A DNA stretch of 64,000 bases from SHXO01 sp964523885. Lineage in GTDB: Bacteria > Pseudomonadota > Gammaproteobacteria > Burkholderiales > SHXO01. Position 1 is the stretch's first letter; the number at the start of each line of letters is the position of its first letter. The translations under genes were made by a program, and so were the position numbers. This document shows positions 41,203 to 49,296 of this stretch, one piece after another. Location of the stretch: contig CAZFYX010000025.1 of assembly GCA_964523885.1 (NCBI GenBank), positions 1-64,000 of the forward strand. The letters are read 5' to 3'. Under the pieces are notes generated by a model. The model made no database searches, was not told the DNA's origin, and saw only the letters and a program-made list of their open reading frames with translations.

Positions 41203-42879
41203 ATGCACGACCTGATCATCGGCAACGCGAAGGTGTTCGACGGGCTGGGCAACCCGGGCGTGGACGCGGACGTTGCCGTCACCGGCGGGAAGATCGCGGC
41301 GGTGGGCCGCGACCTCGGCGCAGCGCGCGAGCGCATCGACGCGCAGGGCCTGGCCCTGATGCCCGGCATCATCGACAACCACACCCACTACGACGCGCAG
41401 GTCACCTGGGACCCCATGCTCAACCCGTCGCCGCGCATGGGTGTGACCACGGCGATCCTGGGCAACTGCGGCTTCACCATCGCGCCCTGCCGTCCCGCCG
41501 ACCGCGACCTGGTGATGCGCAACCTGACGCACGTGGAGGGGATGTCGCTGGCCGCGCTGCGCGAGGGCATCCGCTGGGACTTCGAGAGCTTCCCAGAGTA
41601 CCTCGACATGCTCGAGCGGCGCGGGGTCGGTCCCAACGTCGCCTGTTTCGTCGGCCACTCCTCGGTACGCACCTACGTGCTCGGCGAGGATGCGCCGAAG
41701 CGCGCCGCCACCCAGGCGGAGGTGGAGAAGATGCGCGCGCTCGTGCTGGAGGGCATGCGCGCTGGCGCCTGCGGGTTCAGCACCACGTCGTCGGGCCAGC
41801 ACAACGGCGAAAACGGCATCCCGATGCCTTCGCGGCTGGCCGACCAGGCCGAGCTGCAGGCCCTTTGCGGCAGCCTGCGCGAGGTCGGCCGCGGCGTGCT
41901 GATGATCACCAAGGGGCTGGGCACGCCGGTGCCGATGCTCGAGGAGCTGTCCGCGCGCGCCGGCCGGCCGTTCATCGTGGCCGCGCTGCTCCACAGCAAC
42001 ATGGCGCCGGAGGCGACCTTCGAGGACCTCGAGCAGATCGGTGCGGCCACTCGCCGCGGCAACCGCATGTACGGTGCAGTCGCCTGCACGCCGCTGGTGT
42101 TCGAGTTCACGATGCACGAGCCCTACGTCTTCGAGGGGTTGGCCTCGTGGAAGCGGGCGATGACCGCGCATGGCGAGGAGGCGAAGCGGCTGTACGCCGA
42201 CGCGGGCTTCCGCGACGGGGTGAAGCGCGAACTGGCCGAGCGCGGCCGGCGCCTGTTCAACGGCGAGTGGGAGAAGATCTTCGTCACCCAGGCGGCGCGG
42301 CCGGAGAATGCCGGTCTCGAAGGCAAGTCCGTGGCAGCGCTCGGCGCGCAGCGCGGCGTGCACCCGCTGGATGCGATGCTCGACATCGCGGTGTCGGAGG
42401 GCCTCGACACCACCTTCATCGCCACCCTGCTCAACTCCGACGAGGATGCGGTGGGGCGCATGATCCAGGACGAGAACAGCCTGCTGTCGCTGTCCGATGC
42501 TGGCGCGCATCTCACCTTCCTGTGCGATGCGGCCTTCGGCCTGCACTTCCTCGGGCACTGGGTGCGCAGCCGCAGGCTGATGCCGCTCGAGCAGGCGGTC
42601 CGGCGGCTGACCAGCCACCCCGCCGAGGTGTTCGGGATCCGCGATCGAGGCCGCATCGCGCCGGGCGCGTGGGCGGACCTGATGCTGTTCGATCCCGCGA
42701 CCGTCGGCCGCGGACCGGCGCGGCGGGTGCGCGACCTGCCGGCCGGCGCCTCGCGCCTGGACACCGATCCGGTCGGTCTGCATGGCGTGTGGGTCAATGG
42801 CGAGCGCGTCGCCGACGCGAAGGGTTTCGTGCCCGGCCTGAAGCCCAGGGGCAAGCTGCTGCGCGAGTTCGCGCCGTGA
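41203..42879 (+). CDS. N-acyl-D-amino-acid deacylase-like amidohydrolase
   Basis: A metal-dependent amidohydrolase of the D-aminoacylase group (558 residues). The N-terminal metal motif is DNHTHYDAQ, followed by LGNCGFTIAP and VGHSSVR; the C-terminal metal-bound aspartate is in LSDAGAHLTF. Composite beta-sandwich ends close the barrel (RIAPGAWADLMLFDP). Such enzymes hydrolyse N-acyl-D-amino acids or related cyclic amides; the exact substrate is unknown. Its stop overlaps the GTG of the next CoA-transferase gene (GTGA), so the two are translationally coupled and probably work in one catabolic route. Confidence 0.87.
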   Translation: MHDLIIGNAKVFDGLGNPGVDADVAVTGGKIAAVGRDLGAARERIDAQGLALMPGIIDNHTHYDAQVTWDPMLNPSPRMGVTTAILGNCGFTIAPCRPADRDLVMRNLTHVEGMSLAALREGIRWDFESFPEYLDMLERRGVGPNVACFVGHSSVRTYVLGEDAPKRAATQAEVEKMRALVLEGMRAGACGFSTTSSGQHNGENGIPMPSRLADQAELQALCGSLREVGRGVLMITKGLGTPVPMLEELSARAGRPFIVAALLHSNMAPEATFEDLEQIGAATRRGNRMYGAVACTPLVFEFTMHEPYVFEGLASWKRAMTAHGEEAKRLYADAGFRDGVKRELAERGRRLFNGEWEKIFVTQAARPENAGLEGKSVAALGAQRGVHPLDAMLDIAVSEGLDTTFIATLLNSDEDAVGRMIQDENSLLSLSDAGAHLTFLCDAAFGLHFLGHWVRSRRLMPLEQAVRRLTSHPAEVFGIRDRGRIAPGAWADLMLFDPATVGRGPARRVRDLPAGASRLDTDPVGLHGVWVNGERVADAKGFVPGLKPRGKLLREFAP

Positions 42880-44066
42880 GCGGTCCGCTCGCCGGGCTGC
42901 GCGTCATCGAGATGGGCACCCTGATCGCGGGACCCTACTGCGCGCGGCTGCTCGCGGAGTTCGGTGCCGAGGTGATCAAGATCGAGGCGCCGGACGGCGG
43001 CGATCCGCTGCGCACGTGGCGCAAGCTGCACGAGGGCACCTCGCTGTGGTGGTCGGTGCAGGCGCGCAACAAGAAGTCGGTCACCGTGAACCTGCGCCTG
43101 GAGGCGGGGCAGGAGATCGTGCGCAGGCTGGCGCGCGATGCCGACATCATCGTCGAGAACTTCCGCCCGGGCGCGCTGGAGAAGTGGGGGCTCGGTTACG
43201 ACCGCCTCAGCGCGGAGAATCCCGGCCTGATCATGGTGCGCCTGTCGGGCTATGGTCAGACCGGGCCCTACCGCGACCAGCCCGGCTTCGGCGCCATCGG
43301 CGAAGCGATGGGCGGACTGCGCTTCGTCACCGGCTACCCCGACCGCCCGCCGGTGCGCGCAGGCATCAGCCTGGGCGACACGGTTGCTGCGATGTACGGG
43401 GTCATCGGCGCGCTGATGGCCGTACACGCGCGGCACGCGAACGGCGGCTGCGGGCAGGTGGTGGACGTGGCACTGTACGAGGCCGTGTTCAGCCTGATGG
43501 AGAGCTTGCTGCCCGAATACGACGTCACCGGCTTCGTGCGCACGCGCACCGGCGCCTCGCTGCCCGGCATCGTGCCCTCGAACACGTATACCACGAAGGA
43601 CGGCAAGTACCTGGTCATCGGCGCCAACGGCGACAGCATCTTCAAGCGCTTCATGCTGGCCATCGGCCGCGACGACCTCGCCAACGATCCCTCGCTGGCG
43701 AGCAACGACGGGAGGGTGAAGCGCACCGGGGAGCTCGACCGGATCATCGGCGACTGGACCGCGAGCGTGACGCTGGACCAGGCGCTGGCAGTGCTGGGGC
43801 GCGCCGAAGTGCCGTCGGGGAAGATCTACGACATCGCCGACATCGTGCGCGACGTGCACTACCAGGCGCGCGACATGCTCGAGCAGCATCACCTGCCCGA
43901 CGGCACGCCGATGAAGCTGCCCGGCATCGTGCCGAAGCTGAGCGACACCCCGGGCGGCACGCGGTGGCTGGGCCCGAAGCTCGGCGAGCACACCGACGAG
44001 GTGCTGAAGGAGGCGGGATACGGCGCCGAGGACCTCGCCCGCCTGCGCGGTGCCGGAGTGATCTGA
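42876..44066 (+). CDS. Family III CoA-transferase (CaiB/BaiF type)
   Basis: A 396-residue formyl-CoA-transferase-type enzyme: N-terminal LAGLRVIEMGTLIAGPYCARLLAEFGAEVIKIE region, NKKSVTVNL and ENFRPGALEKWGLGYD, and the nucleophilic aspartate likely in ISLGDTVAAMYG. It moves CoA between carboxylic acids. The GTG start overlaps the deacylase stop. The pairing suggests that an acid released by the deacylase is activated to its CoA ester, but the substrate cannot be inferred from sequence. Confidence 0.9.
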   Translation: MSGPLAGLRVIEMGTLIAGPYCARLLAEFGAEVIKIEAPDGGDPLRTWRKLHEGTSLWWSVQARNKKSVTVNLRLEAGQEIVRRLARDADIIVENFRPGALEKWGLGYDRLSAENPGLIMVRLSGYGQTGPYRDQPGFGAIGEAMGGLRFVTGYPDRPPVRAGISLGDTVAAMYGVIGALMAVHARHANGGCGQVVDVALYEAVFSLMESLLPEYDVTGFVRTRTGASLPGIVPSNTYTTKDGKYLVIGANGDSIFKRFMLAIGRDDLANDPSLASNDGRVKRTGELDRIIGDWTASVTLDQALAVLGRAEVPSGKIYDIADIVRDVHYQARDMLEQHHLPDGTPMKLPGIVPKLSDTPGGTRWLGPKLGEHTDEVLKEAGYGAEDLARLRGAGVI

Positions 44067-44366
44067 GCCTGATCCGGCGAGAGACCGAAGCGCTCACCGC
44101 CAAGGACGCGAAGGGCATCGAGGACGCGGAGGAAGAGCAGTCAAGGGCGAGCAATGCCGGGCGCCGTTGCTTTGGGGGCCTTGCTTGGCGTACTTGGCGG
44201 TGAGAGGTGGGGTTGCGCTTCATGCAGGTGAAGCCCCATCCTCTCGTTCCTGGATGCGGCGCTAAAGCAGCAGCCGTCCGCGCCGTTTACATTCCGGTCT
44301 GCCGACTTTCACCGCGCACGGCAATGCATGCCGTGCGTTCCCGCCCGCCCGCGCACCGAGACATCG
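44067..44366. other. Intergenic region holding an inverted repeat (300 bp)
   Basis: Between the CoA-transferase and MFS genes on the same strand. Apart from the repeat at 44093-44204, no gene or convincing promoter is recognised. Confidence 0.6.
44093..44204. repeat. Inverted repeat, second family (CACCGCCAAG...CTTGGCGGTG)
   Basis: Left arm CTCACCGCCAAGGACGCGAAG (from 44093) and right arm ending CTTGGCGGTGAG (44204) are near-complementary, with a degenerate centre. It sits 27 bases after the CoA-transferase stop and resembles the A-D repeats in placement but not in sequence. Confidence 0.65.
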
Positions 44367-45722
44367 ATGGCCACCGCCCCCAACGAACGCCGTGCACTGG
44401 AAGCCGACGTGCACCCCCGCGAGGTGTGGGGGTGGGCGATGTACGACTTCGCCAACTCCGGCTACACCACGGTGGTCATCACCGCCGTCTTCAACGCGTA
44501 CTTCGTGTCCGTGGTCGCCGGCAACGCGCACTGGGCCACGTTCGCGTGGACTGCCGCGCTGTCGCTGAGCTACCTGCTGATCATGCTCACCGGCCCGCTG
44601 GTCGGCGCGTATGCCGATGCGCACGCGGCGAAGAAGAAGCTGCTCGTGATCACGACCACGGGTTGCGTGATCGGTACCGCGCTGCTCGCGCTTGCCACGC
44701 CGGGCCAGCTCGCGCTCGCCTGCCTGCTGATCGTGTTCTCGAACTTCTTCTACGGCACCGGCGAGAACGTCGTGGCCGCGTTCCTGCCCGAGCTCGCCAC
44801 CGGCAAGGCGCTCGGGCGGGTGTCCTCGTGGGGATGGTCGCTCGGCTACCTCGGCGGCCTGGTGAGCCTGGGCCTGTGCCTGGTCTACGTCACCTGGGCG
44901 CAGGGGCAGGGCCAGGGCGCCACCCAGTTCGTCCCGGTGACGATGCTCATCACCGCGGCGATGTTTGCGCTGGCCAGCCTGCCGACGTTCCTGTTCCTGC
45001 GCGAACGCGCGCGGCCGCAGAAGACGGTGGCCGGGCTCTACAGCCAGGCTTTCCGGCGCGTGGGCGAGACCCTGCGGCAGGCCAGCCGCTACCGCGACCT
45101 GGCGCGCTTCCTCGTGTGCATCGTGCTGTACCAGTCCGGAGTGTCGGCGGTCGTGGCGCTGGCCGCGATCTACGCGGAACAGGCGATGAAGTTCACCACC
45201 CAGCAGACCCTGATGCTGATCCTGGTGGTCAACGTGACCGCGAGCATCGGTGCGCTGGCGTTCGGCTACCTGCAGGATCGCATCGGGCACATCCGTGCCA
45301 TCGCGCTCACGCTCGCCGGGTGGTGCGCGATGGTGCTCATCGCGTGGTCCAGCACCACTGCGGCGAGCTTCTGGCTCGCGGCCAATATCGCCGGCGTCTG
45401 CATGGGCGCGAGCCAGTCGGCGGGTCGCGCGCTGGTGGGCCTGCTCAGTCCGGCCTCGCGGCGCGCGGAGTTCTTCGGCCTGTGGGGCTTCGCGGTCAAG
45501 CTCGCCTCCATCCTCGGGCCGCTGACCTACGGCGTGGTCACGTGGGTCACGGGCAGCAATCACCGCCTGGCCATGCTGCTCACCGGCACGTTCTTCGTCC
45601 TCGGCCTGCTGGTGCTCATGGGGATCGACGTGCGCCGGGGGCGCCGTGCCGCGCTGCGGGAGGAACGGAAATTGCAAAAGCCTTTCGGAGGTGTCAACGA
45701 TCCCTCGAACGTCTCGAATTAG
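44367..45722 (+). CDS. Major facilitator superfamily transporter, Atg22-like (UMF1 type)
   Basis: A 451-residue inner-membrane transporter with about 12 hydrophobic helices. The N-terminal signature WAMYDFANSGYTTVVITAVFNAYF is characteristic of the UMF1/Atg22-like group; the C-terminal half has GALAFGYLQDRIGHIRAIALTLAGW and MGASQSAGRALVGLLSP. Yeast Atg22 exports amino acids from the vacuole; bacterial substrates are unknown. ATG 44367 is used, since an upstream frame start would add a non-family extension. Monocistronic or followed by the unknown 512-residue gene. Confidence 0.88.
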   Translation: MATAPNERRALEADVHPREVWGWAMYDFANSGYTTVVITAVFNAYFVSVVAGNAHWATFAWTAALSLSYLLIMLTGPLVGAYADAHAAKKKLLVITTTGCVIGTALLALATPGQLALACLLIVFSNFFYGTGENVVAAFLPELATGKALGRVSSWGWSLGYLGGLVSLGLCLVYVTWAQGQGQGATQFVPVTMLITAAMFALASLPTFLFLRERARPQKTVAGLYSQAFRRVGETLRQASRYRDLARFLVCIVLYQSGVSAVVALAAIYAEQAMKFTTQQTLMLILVVNVTASIGALAFGYLQDRIGHIRAIALTLAGWCAMVLIAWSSTTAASFWLAANIAGVCMGASQSAGRALVGLLSPASRRAEFFGLWGFAVKLASILGPLTYGVVTWVTGSNHRLAMLLTGTFFVLGLLVLMGIDVRRGRRAALREERKLQKPFGGVNDPSNVSN

Positions 45723-45799
45723 ACGTCATATCAACAGTTAAGCGTCATGTGGCCGAGGTTTCACCGGCTGCTGGCGGGTGCCCAGAACAGAGGAAAGCG

Positions 45800-47338
45800 A
45801 TGCTTGGACTACTCAAGAAGAGCCGCTCCGACCATCCGATGGCCGACGAGAAGGGCGCCAGGGAGTTCCTGGCCGAGCTGCCCGTCCAGGATCCCTACAA
45901 GACGCTCGAGGAACTGTGCTACTGGCTGGGCGCGACGCGCGAGGCGGAGGGCATCAAGCCGCTGCGGGCGTTCGAGATCATCGAGCAGCTCGATGCCGCC
46001 GGCAAGAACCACATCCGCAGGCTTTCGCAGGAGTACCTGGCCGGCGGCGTACGCCTGCAGAAGTTCCAGGAGCAGCGCATCTGGAACACGGTGGTGGAGT
46101 TCTGGCGCCAGCTGGCCGCCGCCTACGAGTTCTGCCTCGCGCAGACACAGCCGGGCGTATCCGGCTCGGGTGCACTGAAGCCTCAGTCCCCGGTCATCGT
46201 CGGCCGGGCCCTGCGTGCGCTCGGCCTGGAGGTGAAATGGGCGTTCATGCGCTACGGGCCGGTCGATCCCACCGTGTGGGGCCGCTTCGGTGCGCTGTAT
46301 GCACAAGCCGAGGCGGGCGGCTATGCCGCCAAGGTCGGCCCCGTGTATCCGGGGCCGCACGGGGAGTCGAGCTGCCAGCGCGAGTACCTGCGCTCGCTGA
46401 TGCTGGCGATCTCCGCCACCGACAGCCTGCTGCCGCGCAAGCTCGAGATCGCGGAGCGGATGATCGCGCACTACGCCGACACCTTCGTGCTCAAGCGCGA
46501 GGCCGCTGCCGGCTGCCACTACTTCGTCGACCTGCAGGCGGCAAAGCCGCCGGCACGCATGATGGCCCAGGTCTCGCCTGTGGCGTCGGTGCGTTTCTTC
46601 GGTCCCGGCGAGGCATCCACGCGGGTCGAGCGCCTGGCCGACACGATCACCGCGAGCGGTGCGATTCCCTCCGACCTGGTGCTCGGCGGGACCTACGATT
46701 CCAGCGTGGTGAGCGAGGTGGCGCGCCACCTCGGCCGCTACTGGTCGGCCAAGCCGCCGGCCCGCCGCGAGGAGCGCCGCCGCATCGTGGCGCGCATCCA
46801 CGTGGTGCACGACTTCGATGACGTGCTGGGCATCATCTCGGGCGAGTCGCGCGAGCTGGACTTCCAGCAGAACATCGAGACGTGGACGGTGGAGAACGAG
46901 AGCGCGAACGGATTCGGCGCGACCATCCTGCAGTCGAGCAGCGACTGGCTGCGGGTGGGTACGCTGCTGGGGATCAAGCTGGAGGACGGTAATGCCTGGG
47001 GCGTCGGGATCGTGCGGCGCCTGACCAACCAGGAAGGACAGCAGCGCTACGTCGGGATCCAGACGCTGGCGCGCGGCGGGGCACGGGTGAAGCTGTTCCC
47101 GATGAACGCGCCCAACGCGGCCAGCGGCGACGACGCGGTGCTCCTGCCGAGCAGCTCGGCGGACAGCAGCGGCACGGGCGAGCTCAGCCTGCTCATGCGC
47201 ATGGGCACCTTCTCGCCCAAGCAGAGCTTCCAGATGCGCGCCTACGAGCGCGAGTACCTGCTGGTGCCCAAGGCCCTCATCGAGGGCGGGCAGGACTTCG
47301 ACATGGCCAAGTTCCGGGTGCTGCAGCGCGCGGCCTGA
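45800..47338 (+). CDS. Conserved hypothetical 512-residue protein
   Basis: A cytoplasmic protein without signal peptide or membrane segments. The N-terminal two thirds is helical (EEIELCYWLGAT-type repeats around KTLEELCYWLGATREAEG and LQKFQEQRIWNTVVEFWRQ). The C-terminal third is strand-rich (WTVENESANGFGATI, GIKLEDGNAWGVGIVRRL), reminiscent of a PilZ-like barrel, but I cannot see the RxxxR and DxSxxG cyclic-di-GMP motifs. ATG 45800 is preceded by AGAGGAAAG. I do not recognise the function. The length and even codon usage support a real gene. Confidence 0.72.
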   Translation: MLGLLKKSRSDHPMADEKGAREFLAELPVQDPYKTLEELCYWLGATREAEGIKPLRAFEIIEQLDAAGKNHIRRLSQEYLAGGVRLQKFQEQRIWNTVVEFWRQLAAAYEFCLAQTQPGVSGSGALKPQSPVIVGRALRALGLEVKWAFMRYGPVDPTVWGRFGALYAQAEAGGYAAKVGPVYPGPHGESSCQREYLRSLMLAISATDSLLPRKLEIAERMIAHYADTFVLKREAAAGCHYFVDLQAAKPPARMMAQVSPVASVRFFGPGEASTRVERLADTITASGAIPSDLVLGGTYDSSVVSEVARHLGRYWSAKPPARREERRRIVARIHVVHDFDDVLGIISGESRELDFQQNIETWTVENESANGFGATILQSSSDWLRVGTLLGIKLEDGNAWGVGIVRRLTNQEGQQRYVGIQTLARGGARVKLFPMNAPNAASGDDAVLLPSSSADSSGTGELSLLMRMGTFSPKQSFQMRAYEREYLLVPKALIEGGQDFDMAKFRVLQRAA

Positions 47339-47360
47339 GGCCGCGACACCCGCAGGCGCG

Positions 47361-48104
47361 TCAGGCCAGCACGCGGCGCAGGAATGCGCCGATGTGCGCC
47401 AGTTCCTCCATCACCACCGAGTGCGGCATGTCGTACTCGTGCCATTCCACCGGATAACCCAGCGTCAGCAGGCGGCTGCAGGAGGCCATCGCCAGCTTCA
47501 GTGGCACGATCGGGTCGCCCACCCCGTGGGCCATGAAGATCGGCACGTCGCGATTGGCATCGCCCAGCTCCGGCTCGAGCCGGTCCGGCAGGGGCAGGTA
47601 GGTGGACAATGCGAGGATGCCGGCCAGCCGTTGCGGATGGCGCAGCCCCGTCTGCAGCGCGATCGCGCCGCCCTGGGAGAACCCGGCGAGGACGATGCGC
47701 GCGGCCGGCACGCCGCGCTCGATCTCGCGCGCGATCAGCCGTTCCACGGCCTGCTGCGATTCGCGCACGCCCTTCTCGTCTTCCTTGAGGGTCAGGTCCT
47801 GATAGCTGATGTCGTACCAGGCGCGCATGACATAGCCGCCGTTGATCGTGACCGGCTGCAGGGGCGCGTGCGGGAAGACGAAGCGGATGCCATCGGGCAA
47901 CTCGAGCTGCTCGACCACCGGGACGAAGTCGTTGCCGTCCGCGCCCAGGCCATGCAGCCAGATGACACTGCTGCTCGCCTTGGGCGAGGTGTCGATCTCG
48001 ATGGCGGGCAGGATCTCGGGTGCGGGTACGGTCACGGTCGTCGGATCGGTCGGGAGCGGTTGCGGCAGGCAGGGGATCGAGGCGCTGGGGCAAGCAAGCT
48101 GCAC
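47361..48104 (-). CDS. Carboxylesterase / phospholipase family alpha-beta hydrolase
   Basis: An alpha/beta hydrolase of the EstB/YpfH group. Conserved HGLGADGNDF near the oxyanion hole, nucleophile elbow AGFSQGGAIAL (Ser), Asp in HGVGDPIVP, and His in DMPHSVV complete the triad. The first start is GTG 48104 (247 residues), just downstream of mogA. A GTG at 48035 would give the usual family N-terminus (VTVPAPEILPAIEI), about 224 residues, so the first 23 residues are doubtful. Physiological substrate unknown. Confidence 0.87.
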   Translation of the reverse strand: MQLACPSASIPCLPQPLPTDPTTVTVPAPEILPAIEIDTSPKASSSVIWLHGLGADGNDFVPVVEQLELPDGIRFVFPHAPLQPVTINGGYVMRAWYDISYQDLTLKEDEKGVRESQQAVERLIAREIERGVPAARIVLAGFSQGGAIALQTGLRHPQRLAGILALSTYLPLPDRLEPELGDANRDVPIFMAHGVGDPIVPLKLAMASCSRLLTLGYPVEWHEYDMPHSVVMEELAHIGAFLRRVLA

Positions 48105-48114
48105 GCCATCGGGT

Positions 48115-48714
48115 TCAGGCCGGTCTTGGGCGCTGGGCGGACTTCGGCCGGAACGCCTTGCTCACCGTGGCGTCGGTCTCGATGTAGGGTCCGCCGATGA
48201 GGTCGATGCAGTAGGGCACGGCGGCGAAGATGCCCTGCACGATCGGGTTGCCCTGGGCGTCCTTCACGCCCTCCAGCGTCTCGCGGATCGATTTGGGCTG
48301 CCCCGGCAGGTTGATCACCAGCGCTCCCTTGCGGATCACGGCGACCTGCCGCGACAGGATCGCGGTGGGCACGTAGTGCAGGCTGATCTGGCGCATCTGC
48401 TCGCCGAAGCCCGGCATGACCTTGTCCGCCACCGCCAGCGTGGCCTCCGGCGTGACGTCGCGCGGTGCGGGACCGGTGCCGCCGGTGGTCAGGACCAGAT
48501 GGCAGCGCTCCTGGTCGACCAGCTCGCGCAGCGCGGCCTCGATCACCGGCTGATCGTCGGGGATGAGGCGCGTGACGACGCTCCAGGGCGAGGTCAGGGC
48601 GCGGCGGAACCAGTCCTCCAGCGCCGGAATGCCCTCGTCGCGATAGACGCCGGAGGAAGCGCGGTCGCTGATGGATACCAGCCCGATGCGCAGGGTTTGC
48701 TCGGTGTCAGCCAT
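48115..48714 (-). CDS. mogA: Molybdopterin adenylyltransferase
   Basis: Adenylates molybdopterin in molybdenum-cofactor synthesis. The 199-residue protein has the MogA/MoaB core: IGLVSISDRASSGVYRDEGIP, the TTGGTGPAPRDVTPEA loop, and LVINLPGQPKSIRETL. Its extended C-terminus matches MogA better than MoaB. ATG 48714 overlaps the end of darP by eight bases, so the two are coupled. A molybdoenzyme is not encoded in the window. Confidence 0.92.
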   Translation of the reverse strand: MADTEQTLRIGLVSISDRASSGVYRDEGIPALEDWFRRALTSPWSVVTRLIPDDQPVIEAALRELVDQERCHLVLTTGGTGPAPRDVTPEATLAVADKVMPGFGEQMRQISLHYVPTAILSRQVAVIRKGALVINLPGQPKSIRETLEGVKDAQGNPIVQGIFAAVPYCIDLIGGPYIETDATVSKAFRPKSAQRPRPA

Positions 48715-49237
48715 CCTGGCCTTCTGCAGTGGGTTCGGGAACGATGTCCTTGAGGGCCTGGAACAGCGCCCGGAAGCTCGCCGGCGGCCGGCCCTCGGCC
48801 TGCTCGCGGCGTGCGTTGCGTACCAGCGCGCGCAGGCGCGGCACGTCCGCCTGCGGATACTCGGCCAGCAGCGCCTCCAACGCGGCGTCGTCCTCGAGCA
48901 GGCGCTCGCGCCAGCGCTCCAGCTGGTGCAGGTGCGCGGTGGCCTCGCGCGACTGGCCGTTCCAGGCATCCAGCCGGGCCGCGATGGCGCTGCTGTCGAT
49001 GTCGCGCATCAGGCGCCCGATGTACTGCAGCTGCCGCCGCAGGGCGCCGAACCTGCTGATCCGGCGCGCCTCGGCCACGGCGTCGTGCAGGCGCTCGGGC
49101 AGGTCCAGCTCGGCCAGGCGGGAGGCCGGCAGCGCCACCAGCGCCTCGCCGAGGTCCTGCAGCGCGTGCATGTCGCGCTTGCGCTGCGTCTTGCTGACGT
49201 ACTCGCCGTCGGACTGCTGCTCGTCTTGCTCGCTCAT
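48707..49237 (-). CDS. darP: Ribosome-associated protein DarP (YjgA)
   Basis: A 176-residue helical protein of the DUF615 family, which associates with the 50S subunit during maturation. Signatures: SKTQRKRDMHALQDLGEALVALP near the N-terminus and QLQYIGRLMRDID in the middle, with a C-terminal helical pair ending FQALKDIV. ATG 49237 is used. It is divergent from pmbA with 59 bases between starts, and overlaps mogA. This trio is common in Betaproteobacteria. Confidence 0.92.
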   Translation of the reverse strand: MSEQDEQQSDGEYVSKTQRKRDMHALQDLGEALVALPASRLAELDLPERLHDAVAEARRISRFGALRRQLQYIGRLMRDIDSSAIAARLDAWNGQSREATAHLHQLERWRERLLEDDAALEALLAEYPQADVPRLRALVRNARREQAEGRPPASFRALFQALKDIVPEPTAEGQDG

Positions 49238-49296
49238 GAGGTCGCCGCTTCCCGCGAGCACCAGGGGCCGCGCGTGGTCAGCTGGTATCATAACCA

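Noticed and set aside
42876..44066. CoA-transferase fused to the preceding hydrolase in one long frame
   Set aside because: The longer frame upstream of 42876 is in a different phase from the hydrolase; the GTG overlap with its TGA marks two separate proteins.
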